Below, piece by piece: positions 1-10,589 of a stretch of DNA of 64,000 nucleotides. Position 1 is the stretch's first letter. The number at the start of each line of letters is the position of its first letter. The DNA lies in assembly GCF_023065955.2 (NCBI RefSeq), contig NW_026622919.1, positions 2,988,501 to 3,052,500 of the forward strand, in the 5' to 3' direction. A model generated the notes under the pieces. The model saw only the letters and a program-made list of their open reading frames with translations. It had not been told where the DNA came from and made no database searches. Made by a program: the position numbers and the translations under genes. The DNA is from Ursus arctos (lineage: Eukaryota > Chordata > Mammalia > Carnivora > Ursidae).

Positions 1-139
1 ATCCATCCATCCATCCATCCATCCATCCACTTACCCGTCCATCCATCCATCCACCCATCCATCCCCCATCCACCCGCCCATCCACCCGCCCACCCATCCA
101 TCCATCCACCCATCCACCCATCCACCCATCCATCCATCC
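1..139. repeat. (CCAT)n tetranucleotide microsatellite
   Basis: The window opens inside an imperfect CCAT/ATCC array interrupted by CCAC, CCCGT and CCCGC variants. It is a simple tandem repeat, probably length-variable, and its left edge lies outside the window. Confidence 0.97.
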
Positions 140-165
140 TCTCCTTCTCTCTGGAAGTCATTGTT

Positions 166-747
166 TATTTTCATTGCTTGTTATTATTATTGCAAAGTTT
201 GTTTTGAAAACTTTGTCCTCTTTTGATCTTATTGGGATGGTAAGGACGAATGACCATGGTTGTGTTTCCTTGCTTAACTGAGGCCTGTGGCAGCTCCCAG
301 GACTCAGCAAAGCTGTTAGGCAGGAAAGCTACAAAAAGAGGAAGGAGGCAAGCCAGGCAGAAGGTGGAAGGGATGTGGAAATATGCAGAGGAGCTTTCTG
401 AAGTGATAGGACTGATGTGTGACCTGTGACATCTGACTCTGACTTCTAAGGTCTGGCTCCCTTGAACCTGTCGTGCCCCCTTCCTCTCTCCTGGCTGTCC
501 TGCCCACATTGTTGTCACTCTGGTGGCTCCTGTTCCCCCTCCCCACCCCTCCCACAGCTGGTGTATACCCAGCTAGTCCTTCCAGGCCAAGTGCAACTGC
601 CATGCCTCCTTGAGGGCTTCCTAGGCCCTCCCCAACCTCCCAGGCAGGATGGGTCATGCTCCACTGCATCCCTGACACTTGTCATTCCATGAGGGAGCAC
701 TGACCACCTGGGATGTGGTTGTCATCCATGAGGCTTTCTGGTCAGAG
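166..747. other. Unique GC-rich DNA, nothing recognised
   Basis: I see no known repeat, RNA gene or supported exon here. Open frames exist on both strands but encode low-complexity Pro/Ser/Gly/Arg text without a domain. Confidence 0.6.
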
Positions 748-897
748 CCCTGGGTCTCGGCTGAGGGCGACTGTGCCCTCCAGGGGACATTGGCCATGTC
801 TGGAGCCCCTTCCTACAGCCCGCCACCAGCAGAGAATGACCTGGCCAATGTCCAGAGTGCTATGTCAGGGTCAAGAATCCCAGGGCTACAGCTGCCC
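748..897 (-). mobile_element. MER20-like hAT-Charlie DNA transposon relic
   Basis: The text CCAGGGGACATTGGCCATGT, followed by AGAGAATGACCTGGCC and a CCAATGTCCAGAGTGCTATG stretch, follows the reverse complement of the MER20 consensus as I remember it. The middle is shortened compared with the full element of about 220 bp. MER20 is a non-autonomous element spread in early placental mammals. A better preserved copy in the opposite orientation lies at 42806-43014. Confidence 0.72.
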
Positions 898-2150
898 CCG
901 AGGGCAGGATCTGGCCCTTAGGTTTGGGGTGTGGATATGGTCCTTGGGTCTCCAGGCTCCCACCAATGCCCATTCAAGGGGATTCTCTGCGTCTCCAGTG
1001 AGAAGGGAAGCAGACCGTCAGGGGTCCTATGGGGGAAGCTTCGGGGCTCGGGAGGAAGGCCACATGATGCCTGGTCCCTTGTGTCGGAGAAGGAGCTCTC
1101 TAGGTCCCCAAGCCCGTGGCTTTTCCGAGGGGAGAGGTCTGAGCCTGGGCAGAAGGAGAAATCAGAGGCTCAGACAGCACCATGGGAGGGCCCAGGCGAG
1201 GGAGGACAGCTCCAGGAGACCTTGTTCAAGGTCTCCACCCAGGAGCACTCACAAGACCTTAGTGGAGAGAAACAGTGAATTCTGAGCAAAGACAATAATG
1301 AGCTCAGTTAAAGTAGAACACGGGTATAGGTGTACCAGCTTGTGGAGCCTGGCATAGAACGGGTCCACATGAAGTCCTACTGGGTCCCGATGATTACTGG
1401 CCATGGCACCTGGGGTGAGAGTGATGCAGGCCACAGGGATGGCCGCCTACCCTTGCCGTTGGGGAATGGTCAGGAACAGGCGCTGTGGGTTTTGAAGCCT
1501 CTCTTTTCCGGACAGGCAGGGCAGGGAGCAGGAACAGTAGTGCTGGCCATGGCATCCAGCTGGGACACGCTTCACGGGCATCACATGGCTGTGTCCCCAG
1601 CATCGCACCTGTCTTTACCAGGCACTGAGCACGGGAGCCTCGTTAAGAGAATAATTTGGACCAGGATTTGGAGGCAAGACCATATGAGTTTTTCCACCCT
1701 CCCTCCTCCTCTCTCTCCTCCCTCGCTCTGCCCAGCTCCTTCCCGTCTGCTCAACACCTGACAAAGATACTTTGCTTTGGGGAACTAGAGTAGATGGGGA
1801 GAAAGGTGACCCACGGCCTCTCTTAACCATATCCCATGATAGACCTGCCATGCATCTTGTAGACATGTCTCACGTGGAGGGAAGGCAGCCATGGGCCAGG
1901 ACTCACAGACCCTGTTTCTACCCAATCAGGACGTGGCCCACATAGGTTGTGACACTGCCTTCTAGCTCGGACCCTTCTCACCTGGAGGCGTCAATCCCCA
2001 GGTGAGGGGAGCCTGGGCCTCACTCATCGGCTGTGAGACAGTGGTCTCCTTCGGACAAGCTGACCCCTCAGACCAGTGCCTGGGCCCCATAGCAGCAACA
2101 GCTGGCAAACAGCGCCCGCGCCCAGGAGAAGAATGGGCAAATGCGCTTGC
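898..2150. other. Unique GC-rich DNA, nothing recognised
   Basis: No repeat family, RNA gene or credible exon was recognised. A 190-codon plus-strand frame (713-1285) overlaps the MER20 relic at its 5' end and has no recognisable domain, so I do not call it a gene. Confidence 0.55.
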
Positions 2151-2998
2151 TTTCTTTGGGGTATGTGTGTGGGTGTGTGGAAGAACTTTCGGGAAAATCG
2201 TTGTTTCTCATTATAAAATAGGCTGATATTTCAGGCCCACCTTCTGGAAGCACCGAGGGCCCTCAGATTGCTGGCGGAGGGTCACCTGTGGCCTGTTGTC
2301 AGTATCCTGAGTCACTGCAGACCATCCTCTGCATTCCCCCTAGTCTCCCAGGACTGTTCCAGATCACCGAGGTCTGGGGAAGTGCGTGATGGGTCGGCTG
2401 AATGGTGGTCCGAGGCTCTGGTGAAGCCCGAGGACGTGGAGCTAGGGGACGGAGAACGGCCACCAGGCTGCGGTCCCTCCTGAGCCCTGACGTACTGCTG
2501 GAGTCCCTTCCCTGCCCGGGGGGGTGGGGGGGTGCTGGGCCACACCTGAGCTGCAGAGCATTTCCACACAAGCACTCAGGGCACAGAAACTTCTGGACCA
2601 CCCTTCAGACTTGGAAATGGAGCAGACCTCTGGGCTGAAGGGTGGCCGGGGTTGTTTCTGAGAGAAATGGAGACAAGCAGAACCTTCGCTCAGAGGGAGG
2701 TCGCCGCCCCCTCTTGAATGTAGGAAGGCCGAAAGCAGTGTCGGGTCTCTGCAGGCATTCTGTTCTGGTGACCTGACCCTGTGTCCACCGTGGGGGGCTG
2801 GAGCCTGGCCTCCGCCTCAGGGATTCCCCCACCTCTTCCCTTGTCGTGGGTCCGGGGGCAGGTCCTGGAGAGCCTGGGGCGGTCCGGGTTGGAGCCTTCC
2901 AGATGAGGGCTGGCCCCCAGCTGCTCGTCCTGCGGCTAAGGCACGGACCGCCTAGTTAAGATGCAGGGAGTGTTGTGCTTGGAGAAATTTAGATGTGG

Positions 2999-3024
2999 TT
3001 TTTTTTTTTTTTTTTTTTTTTTTT
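2999..3024. repeat. Poly(T) tract, 26 T
   Basis: An uninterrupted T run, followed by a short TG-rich stretch. No SINE or LINE body that would explain it as a minus-strand poly(A) tail could be recognised next to it. Confidence 0.9.
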
Positions 3025-3044
3025 GCGTGTGTGCTTTTGCATGT

Positions 3045-3125
3045 AAATGTGAGTAGGTGCTGTCCTGATTGATGGCAATTAGCATTTTCTAACGGGAACA
3101 GATGTTCAGATTGCCAGGAGGCTGG
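3045..3125. promoter_or_regulatory. Candidate conserved element with HOX-PBX-like motif
   Basis: An AT-richer stretch in GC-rich DNA. TGATTGATGG (3066-3075) fits the TGATNNAT composite site bound by PBX-HOX dimers, and CAATTAG follows at 3076-3082. There is no repeat match. Regulatory function is inferred from composition and motifs only. Confidence 0.35.
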
Positions 3126-3242
3126 TACCTAACGCCCACGCCGCCATCTGCTCGCCGGGCAGGGCCAGAGGAAGCGCCCCGGCCCGCGGCCCTGCAGCCC
3201 TCGGCACTGTGTACTGAGGGTCGTGTGAGATTGTTTCTGGGG

Positions 3243-3300
3243 GGGAAGAAAAATAATAATAAAGAGGTTTTCAGGGTTATAAATAGTTCATGCTGTGTAG
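3243..3300. promoter_or_regulatory. AT-rich island with MEF2-type site
   Basis: Contains AATAATAATAAAG and then TTATAAATAG (3277-3286), whose reverse complement fits the MEF2 consensus YTAWWWWTAR at every position. It could equally be a chance TATA-like string. Confidence 0.28.
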
Positions 3301-3309
3301 GACGGGATG

Positions 3310-4950
3310 GAGCTTTCTCTCCGCTTTGCAGCTCTGCATTCTATGTGAACAATGGGAGCGGGGAAGGGACACACAATGTCTGCCTGGCGTCACGTTGGTG
3401 AGGGACAGCCTGGGGAGGCCATGGTGGAGGGTCACGGTGCCTTGAATCAGTTCACGGCTCAGAAGACCAGAGAAAGGATGGAGGTAACACAGGTGATGGG
3501 GAAGGGGACGAGGGAGAGGTGCGGGGGGTGGTGGGGGTCCACTTGAGGCTTGCTCAAGAATGCCAGACAGACGGCAGCGTGGGGGGGGGCACACCCTGCT
3601 CTCTCACTCGCTGGCCGGTGGCCTCACGAGCTGGCTGAGGCTCAAGCCCTTCCCCTGGGAAACTGGGGAAGCATCCCTGGGGTTCTGGGAGGAGTCAGGT
3701 GAATCACACATGGTGTGGCCTGGGGTCCAGCGCATCGCTGGGGCCGGCGGGCAAGGGCCGACCTAGTGCCCAGCTGTCCGAGGGGCCCCGGAAGGCAGGC
3801 CCTGGCCTCTGCGTGCCTGGCTCCTAGCCTTCTCCCTGTGGCCAACCCCGATGGCTCCTGCTGCTCTCCCAGTAGCCAGTAGAGACACACTCTCTTTCTT
3901 TCTTTTTCCTTTTTGGCTTCTTAAAGCAAAACAGTTTGTTTGTTTGCTTGCTATAAAAAGAGCCGCCTCCCACCCCCCCTTCCTTCCTTCTCTCCCTCCC
4001 TCCCCTGGGCGGCAGTCGGCAGCTTGCAGTGGCCTCCCCCACCCCAAGCCTGTAGTCAGCACGCTCCTCCCGAGGCAGATGTCTGCGGGGGAATCTGTTG
4101 TCTGTCCCCAGGCCGCCCCGACAGATGTACCAGGCTTTAATTGGGGGCCTGAGCGGCCCTGCAGCCTCCTCCGTGGGCTGAGGTCTGCTGCTCTGCTGGG
4201 CTCATTTCCTGCTCTTGTCCCCGTTCTCAGGCTTGGTGGGTGTCTTCCCCCAGCCGCGGACCATGCAGGGTGCGTGGGGCAGGCGTGGAGGCCTGTCGGC
4301 CCCAGACGGTCCCTTCTTCTCCAGGCCATCGCTAACGTTTTCCTGGCACAGTGCCTGCAGCGTTGGCAGTACTCTGGGAGGAGAGGAAATATCCTCGTCC
4401 CCTTGGTGGGGATGTGGGAATGGGGGTTTGCTGTCCCCATCTGGATCTCCTGGTCCTGGTCCAGCAGAGCAGCCGCAGACCTCCCGTAGCTGGAGGCAGG
4501 AGGAGTTTGTATCTAAAGGGCAGCCCTGGAAAATGTGTCCGTGTGGCCGATGGTGCCACTGGTTTGGGATAGTGGGGCGAAGTGGGCGTGGCAGGGTGCC
4601 TCCGGGGAGGTGCAGGTCAGACTACCCCCACACCTGGGCTGCAGAAACTCTGGGGGCTTACAGATGGCAGCCACTGAGTAAGATCCCCATGTTTATCACT
4701 CAGTGTCTGTGCTCTCAGTCTGGGTCGATGTCCTGCTGGTTCCGCTGTGGACCTGACGTCTGGGTGTCTCAGCCTGGCACCGTGGACATTTGGGGCGGGA
4801 TCGATTTTTTGTGCTGGGGGCTGTCGTGGCCATGGTAGGAGGTTGAGCAGCCTCCCTGGCCTCCACCCCTCTGCCCACTAGGTGACAAGTCCCCCGACAT
4901 AATCGCCTCTGCTGGGACCCACTGTTGATTTATTTTAGAATGATTCCATT
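3310..4950. other. Unique GC-rich DNA, nothing recognised
   Basis: Apart from a pyrimidine/T-rich patch at 3890-3990, no repeat family or gene was recognised. Overlapping open frames of up to 225 codons on both strands have no domain and reflect low stop-codon density. Confidence 0.55.
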
Positions 4951-5164
4951 TCTGACGTCTAACATTTGAGGGCTTACTGTGTACCAGACACGCTGTAAGT
5001 CTTTACAAGCATTTACGCCTTAGTAACAGCGCCACAAGGGAGTGGCTGTTATTACTTGTACCCGACAGAAGAGGAACCTGAGGTTCAGAGAGGTCTGGGG
5101 ACTTGCCCGTAGTCACATGACTAGTAAATGGTGGAGTTGTGATTCAGGGCCAGGGGGATTGACC

Positions 5165-5181
5165 AAAAGCCTGCGTGTTTT
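5165..5181. repeat. Target-site duplication, left copy
   Basis: The 17-bp string AAAAGCCTGCGTGTTTT occurs here and again at 5408-5424, exactly flanking the SINE. This is the expected footprint of L1-mediated target-primed reverse transcription. Confidence 0.93.
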
Positions 5182-5407
5182 TTTGTTTTTGTTTTTAATA
5201 AATATTCTTTTTTTTTTTTTTTAAAGATTTTATTTGTTCGACAGAGACAGAGACAGCCAGCGAGAGAGGGAACACAAGCAGGGGGAGTGGGAGAGGAAGA
5301 AGCAGGCTCATAGCAGAGGAGCCTGATGTGGGGCTCGATCCCAGAACGCTGGGATCACGCCCTGAGCCGAAGGCAGACGCTTAACCACTGTGCCACCCAG
5401 GCGCCCC
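5182..5407 (-). mobile_element. tRNA-Lys-derived carnivore SINE (SINEC)
   Basis: On the minus strand it starts with GGGCGCCTGGGTGGCACAGT, then GGTTAAGCGTCTGCC, the tRNA-related head with its RNA polymerase III boxes. A CT-rich body follows, then an A-rich tail (plus strand T-rich, 5182-5222) containing AATAAA-type strings. It is close to consensus and flanked by a perfect 17-bp target-site duplication, so it is young. The body text is the type I associate with bears, the giant panda and seals. That lineage call is from memory and needs a subfamily comparison. Confidence 0.97.
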
Positions 5408-5424
5408 AAAAGCCTGCGTGTTTT
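5408..5424. repeat. Target-site duplication, right copy
   Basis: Perfect repeat of the 17 bases at 5165-5181 on the other side of the SINE. Confidence 0.93.
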
Positions 5425-5454
5425 ATCAGTTGTTCATCTGTCGTTACTGATCTG

Positions 5455-5572
5455 TCGCTACGTGACGGGCCGCTGCTGTAGGAGCTTGGGTCCCATCGGT
5501 GGATAAAGAGGCAGAGCTCTAAGAATGTACATTCTAGAGACAGGAGACAGATGACGGGCATGGTAAATTATC
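5455..5572 (-). mobile_element. L2 LINE 3' fragment
   Basis: GAGCTCTAAGAATGTACATT, then CTAGAGACAGGAGACAGAT, is a decayed form of the antisense L2 3' text (GGAGCTTACATTCTAGTGGGGGAGACAGA type). L2 is an ancient mammalian LINE. Too short and too diverged for subfamily assignment. Confidence 0.6.
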
Positions 5573-5585
5573 TGGAATGCTAGCA

Positions 5586-6055
5586 CGTGGAGTAGTTTCC
5601 TAGGGCTGCCATAACAATGATCACAATCTGAGGGGCATCACGCAACTGAAGTGTACGGCTTCACAGTGGTGCAGGCGGGAAGTCCCAGATCAGGGTGCTG
5701 GAGGGTCGGCTCCTCCTGGAGGCTCCTCCTGGAGAATCTCTCCTGCGCCTCCGTCCCAGCGCCTGGGGGCTGCCAGGGGTCCTGGGTGTGCAGCTCCGTC
5801 ACTGCCATCTCTGCCTCCATGTCTTTACGTGGACTTCTCCCTGAGTCTCTGCGTCCAGATCTCCCCTCCGCTCTCAAAAAGACACCGGCCTTTGCATTTA
5901 GGGCCTGCCCAAAGCCGGGATGCTTGCATCTTAACATCTGTAGCTAATTACATCGGCATAGACCCTCTTTCCAAATCGGGCCCCGTTCTGAGGTTCTGGG
6001 TGGACGTGAGTTTTGGGGGGTGCCGTTCAAGCACTAGAGTAAGTGACACTCCCCA
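5586..6055 (-). mobile_element. MaLR-type (MLT1/MST-like) solo LTR, old
   Basis: TTTCCTAGGGCTGCCATAAC at the left, GACACCGGCCTTTGCATTTA in the middle, then ACATCTGTAGCTAATTACAT and CTCTTTCCAAATCGGGCC at the right follow the reverse complement of MaLR-type LTRs of the ERVL group. It is heavily mutated and has no internal retroviral sequence, so it is a solo LTR. The exact subfamily is not certain. Confidence 0.75.
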
Positions 6056-6289
6056 TGGGAGTGCGCAGGCCGTGTGCTGACAGTGTGGAGTGTATGACGT
6101 GTGCGTGTGCTGTGTGAAGCTCCACCTGGAAGTGCCGCCAGGCTTCAGAGAGGCAGGAAGTGTTTGGAGAGGTGGCCTGTCCTCTCTGCTCTCCCCAGGA
6201 GGCGGGGGGACGTATTGCGTATTGTGAAGCCAGGCGGCACCCATCCCGCCCGTCCTGTCTCCCCCACAGCCACCACTTTGCTGTCTGCA

Positions 6290-6662
6290 TTTAGGGGTCT
6301 GTTTCTGCTTTTTGTTTGTTTACTTAGTTTTTTACATTCCACAGATGAGTGAGATCATGCGGTGTTTGTCTTTTCCGTCTGACTTATCTCACTTAGAGTA
6401 ATGCTCACTAGATCCATCCTCGTTGTCACAAGTGACAGGCTCTCTTCCGTTCTGATGACTGCATAATACTCCATTGTATGTGAGACACCACGTCGTCTTT
6501 ATCCATCTGTCTGTCAGTGGACACGTGGCTGCTTCCACATCTTGGTTCTTGTAAATAGTACCGTCGTAAACAATTAGTGTTTTAGTTTTCTTTGCATAAA
6601 TAGCCAGTGGTGGGCTTACTGGATCCTCTGGAATTTCTATTTTTAAATTTTTGAGATGCCCC
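6290..6662 (-). mobile_element. L1 LINE fragment, ORF2 3' end
   Basis: On the plus strand the text AATACTCCATTGTATG, TTTATCCATCTGTCTG and GCTTCCACATCTTGGTTC is antisense L1. The minus strand therefore holds the decayed C-terminal end of ORF2 (remnant RWIKTTWC...YNGVLCSH, about 6500-6580). Many substitutions make it inactive. It ends at a C10 run (6659-6668). Confidence 0.88.
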
Positions 6663-6679
6663 CCCCCCAATGATTTTCT

Positions 6680-7050
6680 CCTTTATTCATTCTTCACCAA
6701 ATCCCGGGCCTCCTGTAGTATTTGTGGACTGAAAGGATGCAGGAGTCATCATGCCAGGCCCTGGGGATTGCAGTTGAACAGGATGTGTTTCTGTCCCCAA
6801 GGAACTTGCTGTCTCACGGAGCAGACAGACAGGCGGCAGCTTATCTGTCCTTTGCACTGAGGGCGGAGTTACGTAGAGGCAGAAGAGATGCTTTGGGGGC
6901 CCAGTTGGAAGGGCTTTTGAACTGGTCCTGAAGGATGCATAGGAGTTTTCTGGGGAGAAAGAGGTGGACTGAGAACTGCATACAGAGAAAAGGCATGGCA
7001 GTAAGGAAGGGCGCAGCTTTTTAAGAGGGTGAGAGAGATTGGCTGGAGTG
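6680..7050 (-). mobile_element. L2 LINE 3' fragment
   Basis: TTTATTCATTCTTCACCAAA, ATGCCAGGCCCTGGGGATTG, CAAGGAACTTGCTGTCTCAC and GGTCCTGAAGGATGCATAGG follow the antisense strand of the L2 3' region in order, with many substitutions. Confidence 0.75.
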
Positions 7051-7054
7051 TGGG

Positions 7055-7335
7055 AGGTAAAATTTGTATAACATTAACCATCCATCAGAGTTTACGGTTC
7101 AGAGGCGTTTAGTGCACTGACAGTGTTCACCGTGCAGCCACCACCTCCACCGGCTTCCAGAGGCTTTGGTCATCCCACAGTGAGACCCCCCGCAGCAGCC
7201 ACTCCTCCTCCCCTCCCCCGAGCTGGCGGACATTAGTCCACTCTCCGTCTCCGCGGATTTACCTCCTCTGGACGTTTCATCTCTGCCCTTCGGAGAGTGA
7301 TGTGGTGCGTGTCAGCACCTCTCTTCTGGGTGTAA
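7055..7335 (-). mobile_element. Old L1M 3'-UTR fragment
   Basis: GTAAAATTTGTATAACATTA, then CAGAGGCGTTTAGTGCACTG and TTCACCGTGCAGCCACCACC, is the antisense of the old L1M 3'-UTR text (GTAAAATATACATAACATAAAATTTACC type). A second piece of the same family lies at 30785-31020, also on the minus strand. Confidence 0.72.
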
Positions 7336-7339
7336 CTGG

Positions 7340-7860
7340 CAGTTCAGATGGTTTCAGTGGTCTGATGTGATGGGTTTTCAGCTTTACGATGCTGTGAAAG
7401 CGTTACGCATTCAGTAGAAACCCTCCTTGCGATTTTGAGCTTGGATCTTTTCCGGGGCTGGTGTCGATATGTGGTCTGAGCCTCTCTCGTGGTGCTGGGC
7501 AGCGAGCGTAGTCCCCCTGCGAGCCAGCGGTCAGCAGGGTCAACAGCCGATAGGGTGACAGCCATCCTGTCCCCACACGGCCACTGCTTGTCACTTTCTG
7601 TACAGTGTTCACTAAGTGACACCAGATGGTCAACACTATGGTAAGATAGGCTTTGCCCAACCGTAGGCTGACGCGAGTGTCCTGAGCACGTGGAAGCTGG
7701 GCTTGGCTGAGCTATGACCATAGGTTCGGTGCATTAAATGCACTTTAGACTTAGGATATCTTCAATTTGGGATGGGTTTAGAGGGGCGTAAGCCTATTGT
7801 AAATTGAGGAAGATCCGTATTCCACCGTATGAATTGACCACGTTCTGTGGATCCATTTAA
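7340..7860. mobile_element. Old DNA-transposon-like repeat, probably Tigger-related
   Basis: GTGATGGGTTTTCAGCTTTA, CGTTACGCATTCAGTAGAAA, TGCCCAACCGTAGGCTGACG and GGGATGGGTTTAGAGGGGCG match a widespread old mammalian repeat that I recall but cannot name with certainty. A TcMar-Tigger non-autonomous element is my best guess. A minus-strand frame of 125 codons inside it is not a gene. Confidence 0.5.
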
Positions 7861-7899
7861 TGTTGAGGGACTGTTGGCCGTTGTGAGGTGCCACATTTT

Positions 7900-8840
7900 T
7901 TAGGGCAAATTCCAGCACTCAAAGCATGTTTGTTGAATGAGGAAGTAAAACTATGCCCCTGAATCCCCTAATCCTCACCCTTAACTCCCCACCCCACCGC
8001 CAGAATCTTGATGTCCCACGTCCAAGCAACAGGTGTTCCGGTACCTGCTGTGTGTTAAGGGGTCTTATTGTCAGACTTTAGGAATGTGGCCATTGCCAGG
8101 GGTGGTCCAGAAATCTCAGAGTCTGTGGGATGCAGAACAGACCCACCCCTCACCCAGTGTTCCCCTGCCCAGAGCCCCCCCTGCTCCTCGGCACCCTTCC
8201 TCTCAGGCGGGGCACCACAGTGCCATCAACCTGTCTGAGCTCTGACTGCACCAGGATCCCCAGGACTCCTGGCTCCCAGAGAGACAGAGTCTGGCGTTAG
8301 AGGTGGGTGGAGGGCAGAGTCCTAACCGCTCAGCACAGACGTTCCCCTTCAGCCCGTGTCCCACTTGCCCCAGACAAGATGGGGAAGAATACCAGCCCGT
8401 CTCTATGTCCACAGCCAGCCTCAGCACCCTGGGACCCCGCACCACTGTCCCCGTGAGCCTCATGAGCGAGTCAGGTGTGTGTGAGCTGGTGGGAGAGGCC
8501 CTGAGGCCCCGAAACCCAGGTGCGGGCCGTAGAGGCACCAAGGGGAGGGGTTCTGCGGGGCCTGGGGGCTGCAGAGACCATGCAAGTGGGAGATGGGGGA
8601 GGGGCAGGGGTCCTTTCTGGAGGGGGTAGGGCAGAGCAGGGAACCCATGACCCTCACCTACTGATGAATCCTCTGTGCATTTGGGAATCAGCCCAAGTGA
8701 TCACACCTTCTCCTCTCCTCCAGACCCTCCTGATGCCGTCACATTGGGCATCAAGCCGTCCCACCAGAAATCATGATTTGTTCACTAGTGCGTTGCTGGT
8801 CTCCAGCTCCTGGACTTAGCCCCATGAAGACAGGGCCCCG
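7900..8840. other. Unique GC-rich DNA, nothing recognised
   Basis: No repeat or gene was recognised. Open frames on both strands are compositional. Confidence 0.5.
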
Positions 8841-8844
8841 CCGC

Positions 8845-9240
8845 CCCAGTGCACAGTGACTTTATTCAACACACCTCGTTTGAGAGCAGAGCCCAGCTGA
8901 GCTCCTGTCGCCCGGCGCTGCCGCCATCCTGGGACGACAGGATACTCTGACTCTCGTCAAATGTGGGGCCTGGAGGGCGTCTGCAGTGGGGGCGCTGGGG
9001 CCCTGCGGGTGCTACCTCCCCGGGATGAGCAGGTGGAAGCATTGAGACAGCCAGAAAGGCACCTTGAAGGAGTTGGCAGCCACGTTGCCTGGCTGGATGA
9101 CTCCATGCATCTCTGGAAGTTGGCGACCTTTGTAGAGATTAGAAGGGCCGTCCCCCTGCTCATGAGCTGTATGAAGATGCCCGGTCCTGCCCCGGCCGCC
9201 ACGTCTCATCCCCCCATCCACTCCAAAGTCGTAACGAGGG
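8845..9240 (-). other. Possible transcript 3' end with AATAAA
   Basis: On the minus strand AATAAA (8861-8866) lies about 15 nt before a possible cleavage point near 8845. The upstream 350 bases have balanced composition and keep open frames. One (9012-9221) ends in the text VAANSFKVPFWLSQCFHLLI. No protein family could be recognised, and no matching upstream exon was found. It could be a real 3' exon, a processed pseudogene or chance. Confidence 0.22.
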
Positions 9241-9839
9241 CCCAGTAGGTCTGGAGGGGGGATGGTGGCTCAGGAGAACAATGCACCCAGGCTTGGGGTG
9301 AGTCAGTGTCACCTACGGGGGCGGGGTGACCCTCCGAGAGCAAGGGTTAGAGGGTCAGAGGGTGCATGGCGGCTTAGGGTGTGAGGTTGATTCTGGGACA
9401 CGCCTGACAGTTGAGAAATGCCCCCTTGGATGGCCGGCATCAACAGGGCATTTCCTGCACTGGATGTCTTACCCCAGGACCGGGGTGTCCGCTCCCCAGG
9501 ACACACGGCCTGCTGTCCACCCCAGGCCTCCAGGATGGTGGACCTGAGCCCCTGGGAGCTGAGTCGGGTCCCTGGTGTCCATCAGCCACAGTTTGAGGCC
9601 CTCACCACACCCCTCCCCTTCTAATGAAGCTGCTGTGTGTTCCAGGAGTGGGGGGAGCAGGCAAAGTGGTGTTGTAATAGGGAGGGTAGATCTTGGCCCA
9701 CTGGGCACCCTGGCACTGGGCACCAGGCGGCCCAAGGCCCCAGAGGGACAGCGTCTGTGGCTGTGACAGCTGTTCCCAAGACCCAGTGCGGAGGGGTAGC
9801 CTCAAGGGAGGGGAGGCTCTGGAGCTTTGCTGTTGCAGG

Positions 9840-10125
9840 GGCACGCACATGTCCACACTCATCTGCACACGCCTGCGCATGTCAGCACACATCTGCACAC
9901 ATCTGCAGACACTCACCAACTGCACACTTTCACTCACGTCCACACACATCCACACATACTTCAGCACACACACATGCACACGTCCACACACATCTACACA
10001 TAAGAGCACATGTCTGCACACATCCACACACACATTAGTCTGTACACGTCTGTACACGTCCACACGGCTTCACAACATTCACACACACCCCATACACGTC
10101 CGCACGCTTCTGCACCTCCTGCGCA
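9840..10125. repeat. Imperfect CA/CACATCTG-rich tract
   Basis: Nearly 290 bp of degenerate CA-dinucleotide sequence with recurring CACACATCTGCA and ACACGTCC words. It explains the His/Thr-rich open frames on the plus strand and the Cys/Val-rich frames on the minus strand, none of which is a gene. Confidence 0.9.
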
Positions 10126-10585
10126 CTTCTCACAGCGCCCCAGGGTCCCACCTTGCGTCTGTGACCCCAGCATAGGTGCAGGAACCCCGGGGCACTCTCT
10201 TGGTTCTCACGCTCTTTTCAGTACCCCTGCCTCCCGCCAGCTTCCCGTAGGCTGTCCCCAGAGGGGGAAGGAGGGGCGCCTCTCCCTGCTGGGCCCTGCT
10301 GAGCCATGAGCTGGCCCCAGAGGCCCCAGGATGAGGGGTGTGGTCCTGCTGAGAGGCCAGTCCAGCTCCTTCCCACTGGCCACACAGCTTCCTGTCCCGA
10401 AGGAGGCAGAGCACGCCACCCAAGGCTCCAGGAGTGGCTCGTTCTCTGCCTGGCTCTGACCCGGGGTGTGGCCACCAGGGCTCAGGGGTGGGCCACAGCT
10501 GGTCGGCCTTCCTGTCCTGGAGCCCCACATGGCCATAGCTTTTCACACTAACTGTGTGGAACTGTGGTAAGTGACACCCTGCTCT
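10126..10585. other. Unique GC-rich DNA, nothing recognised
   Basis: No repeat or gene was recognised between the CA tract and the next MIR. Confidence 0.5.
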
Positions 10586-10589
10586 GACC

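Larger units (their letters stand above)
4958..5450 (-). mobile_element. MIR SINE, split by a younger SINE
   Basis: The left part (4958-5164) reads like antisense MIR: GTACCAGACACGCTGTAAG, then AGGAACCTGAGGTTCAGAGA, then ACTTGCCCGTAGTCACATGA. The antisense text resumes after the carnivore SINE with AAAGCCTG at about 5409. MIR is an ancient tRNA-derived SINE shared by all mammals. The interruption at 5165-5407 is a precise nested insertion. Confidence 0.85.

Noticed and set aside
1..139. CRISPR-like or telomeric array
   Set aside because: It is a plain CCAT tetranucleotide repeat without spacers, and the unit is not TTAGGG. The genome is mammalian.
5223..5407. A functional tRNA-Lys gene
   Set aside because: The tRNA-like part belongs to the SINE head, followed by the SINE body and A-rich tail, with a target-site duplication.
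6389..6670. 93-codon minus-strand frame with protein-like text
   Set aside because: It is the decayed end of L1 ORF2, not a host gene.
9602..10063. Cys/Val-rich 153-codon minus-strand frame (MCVDVCGRVH type)
   Set aside because: It is a translation of the degenerate CA tract at 9840-10125.
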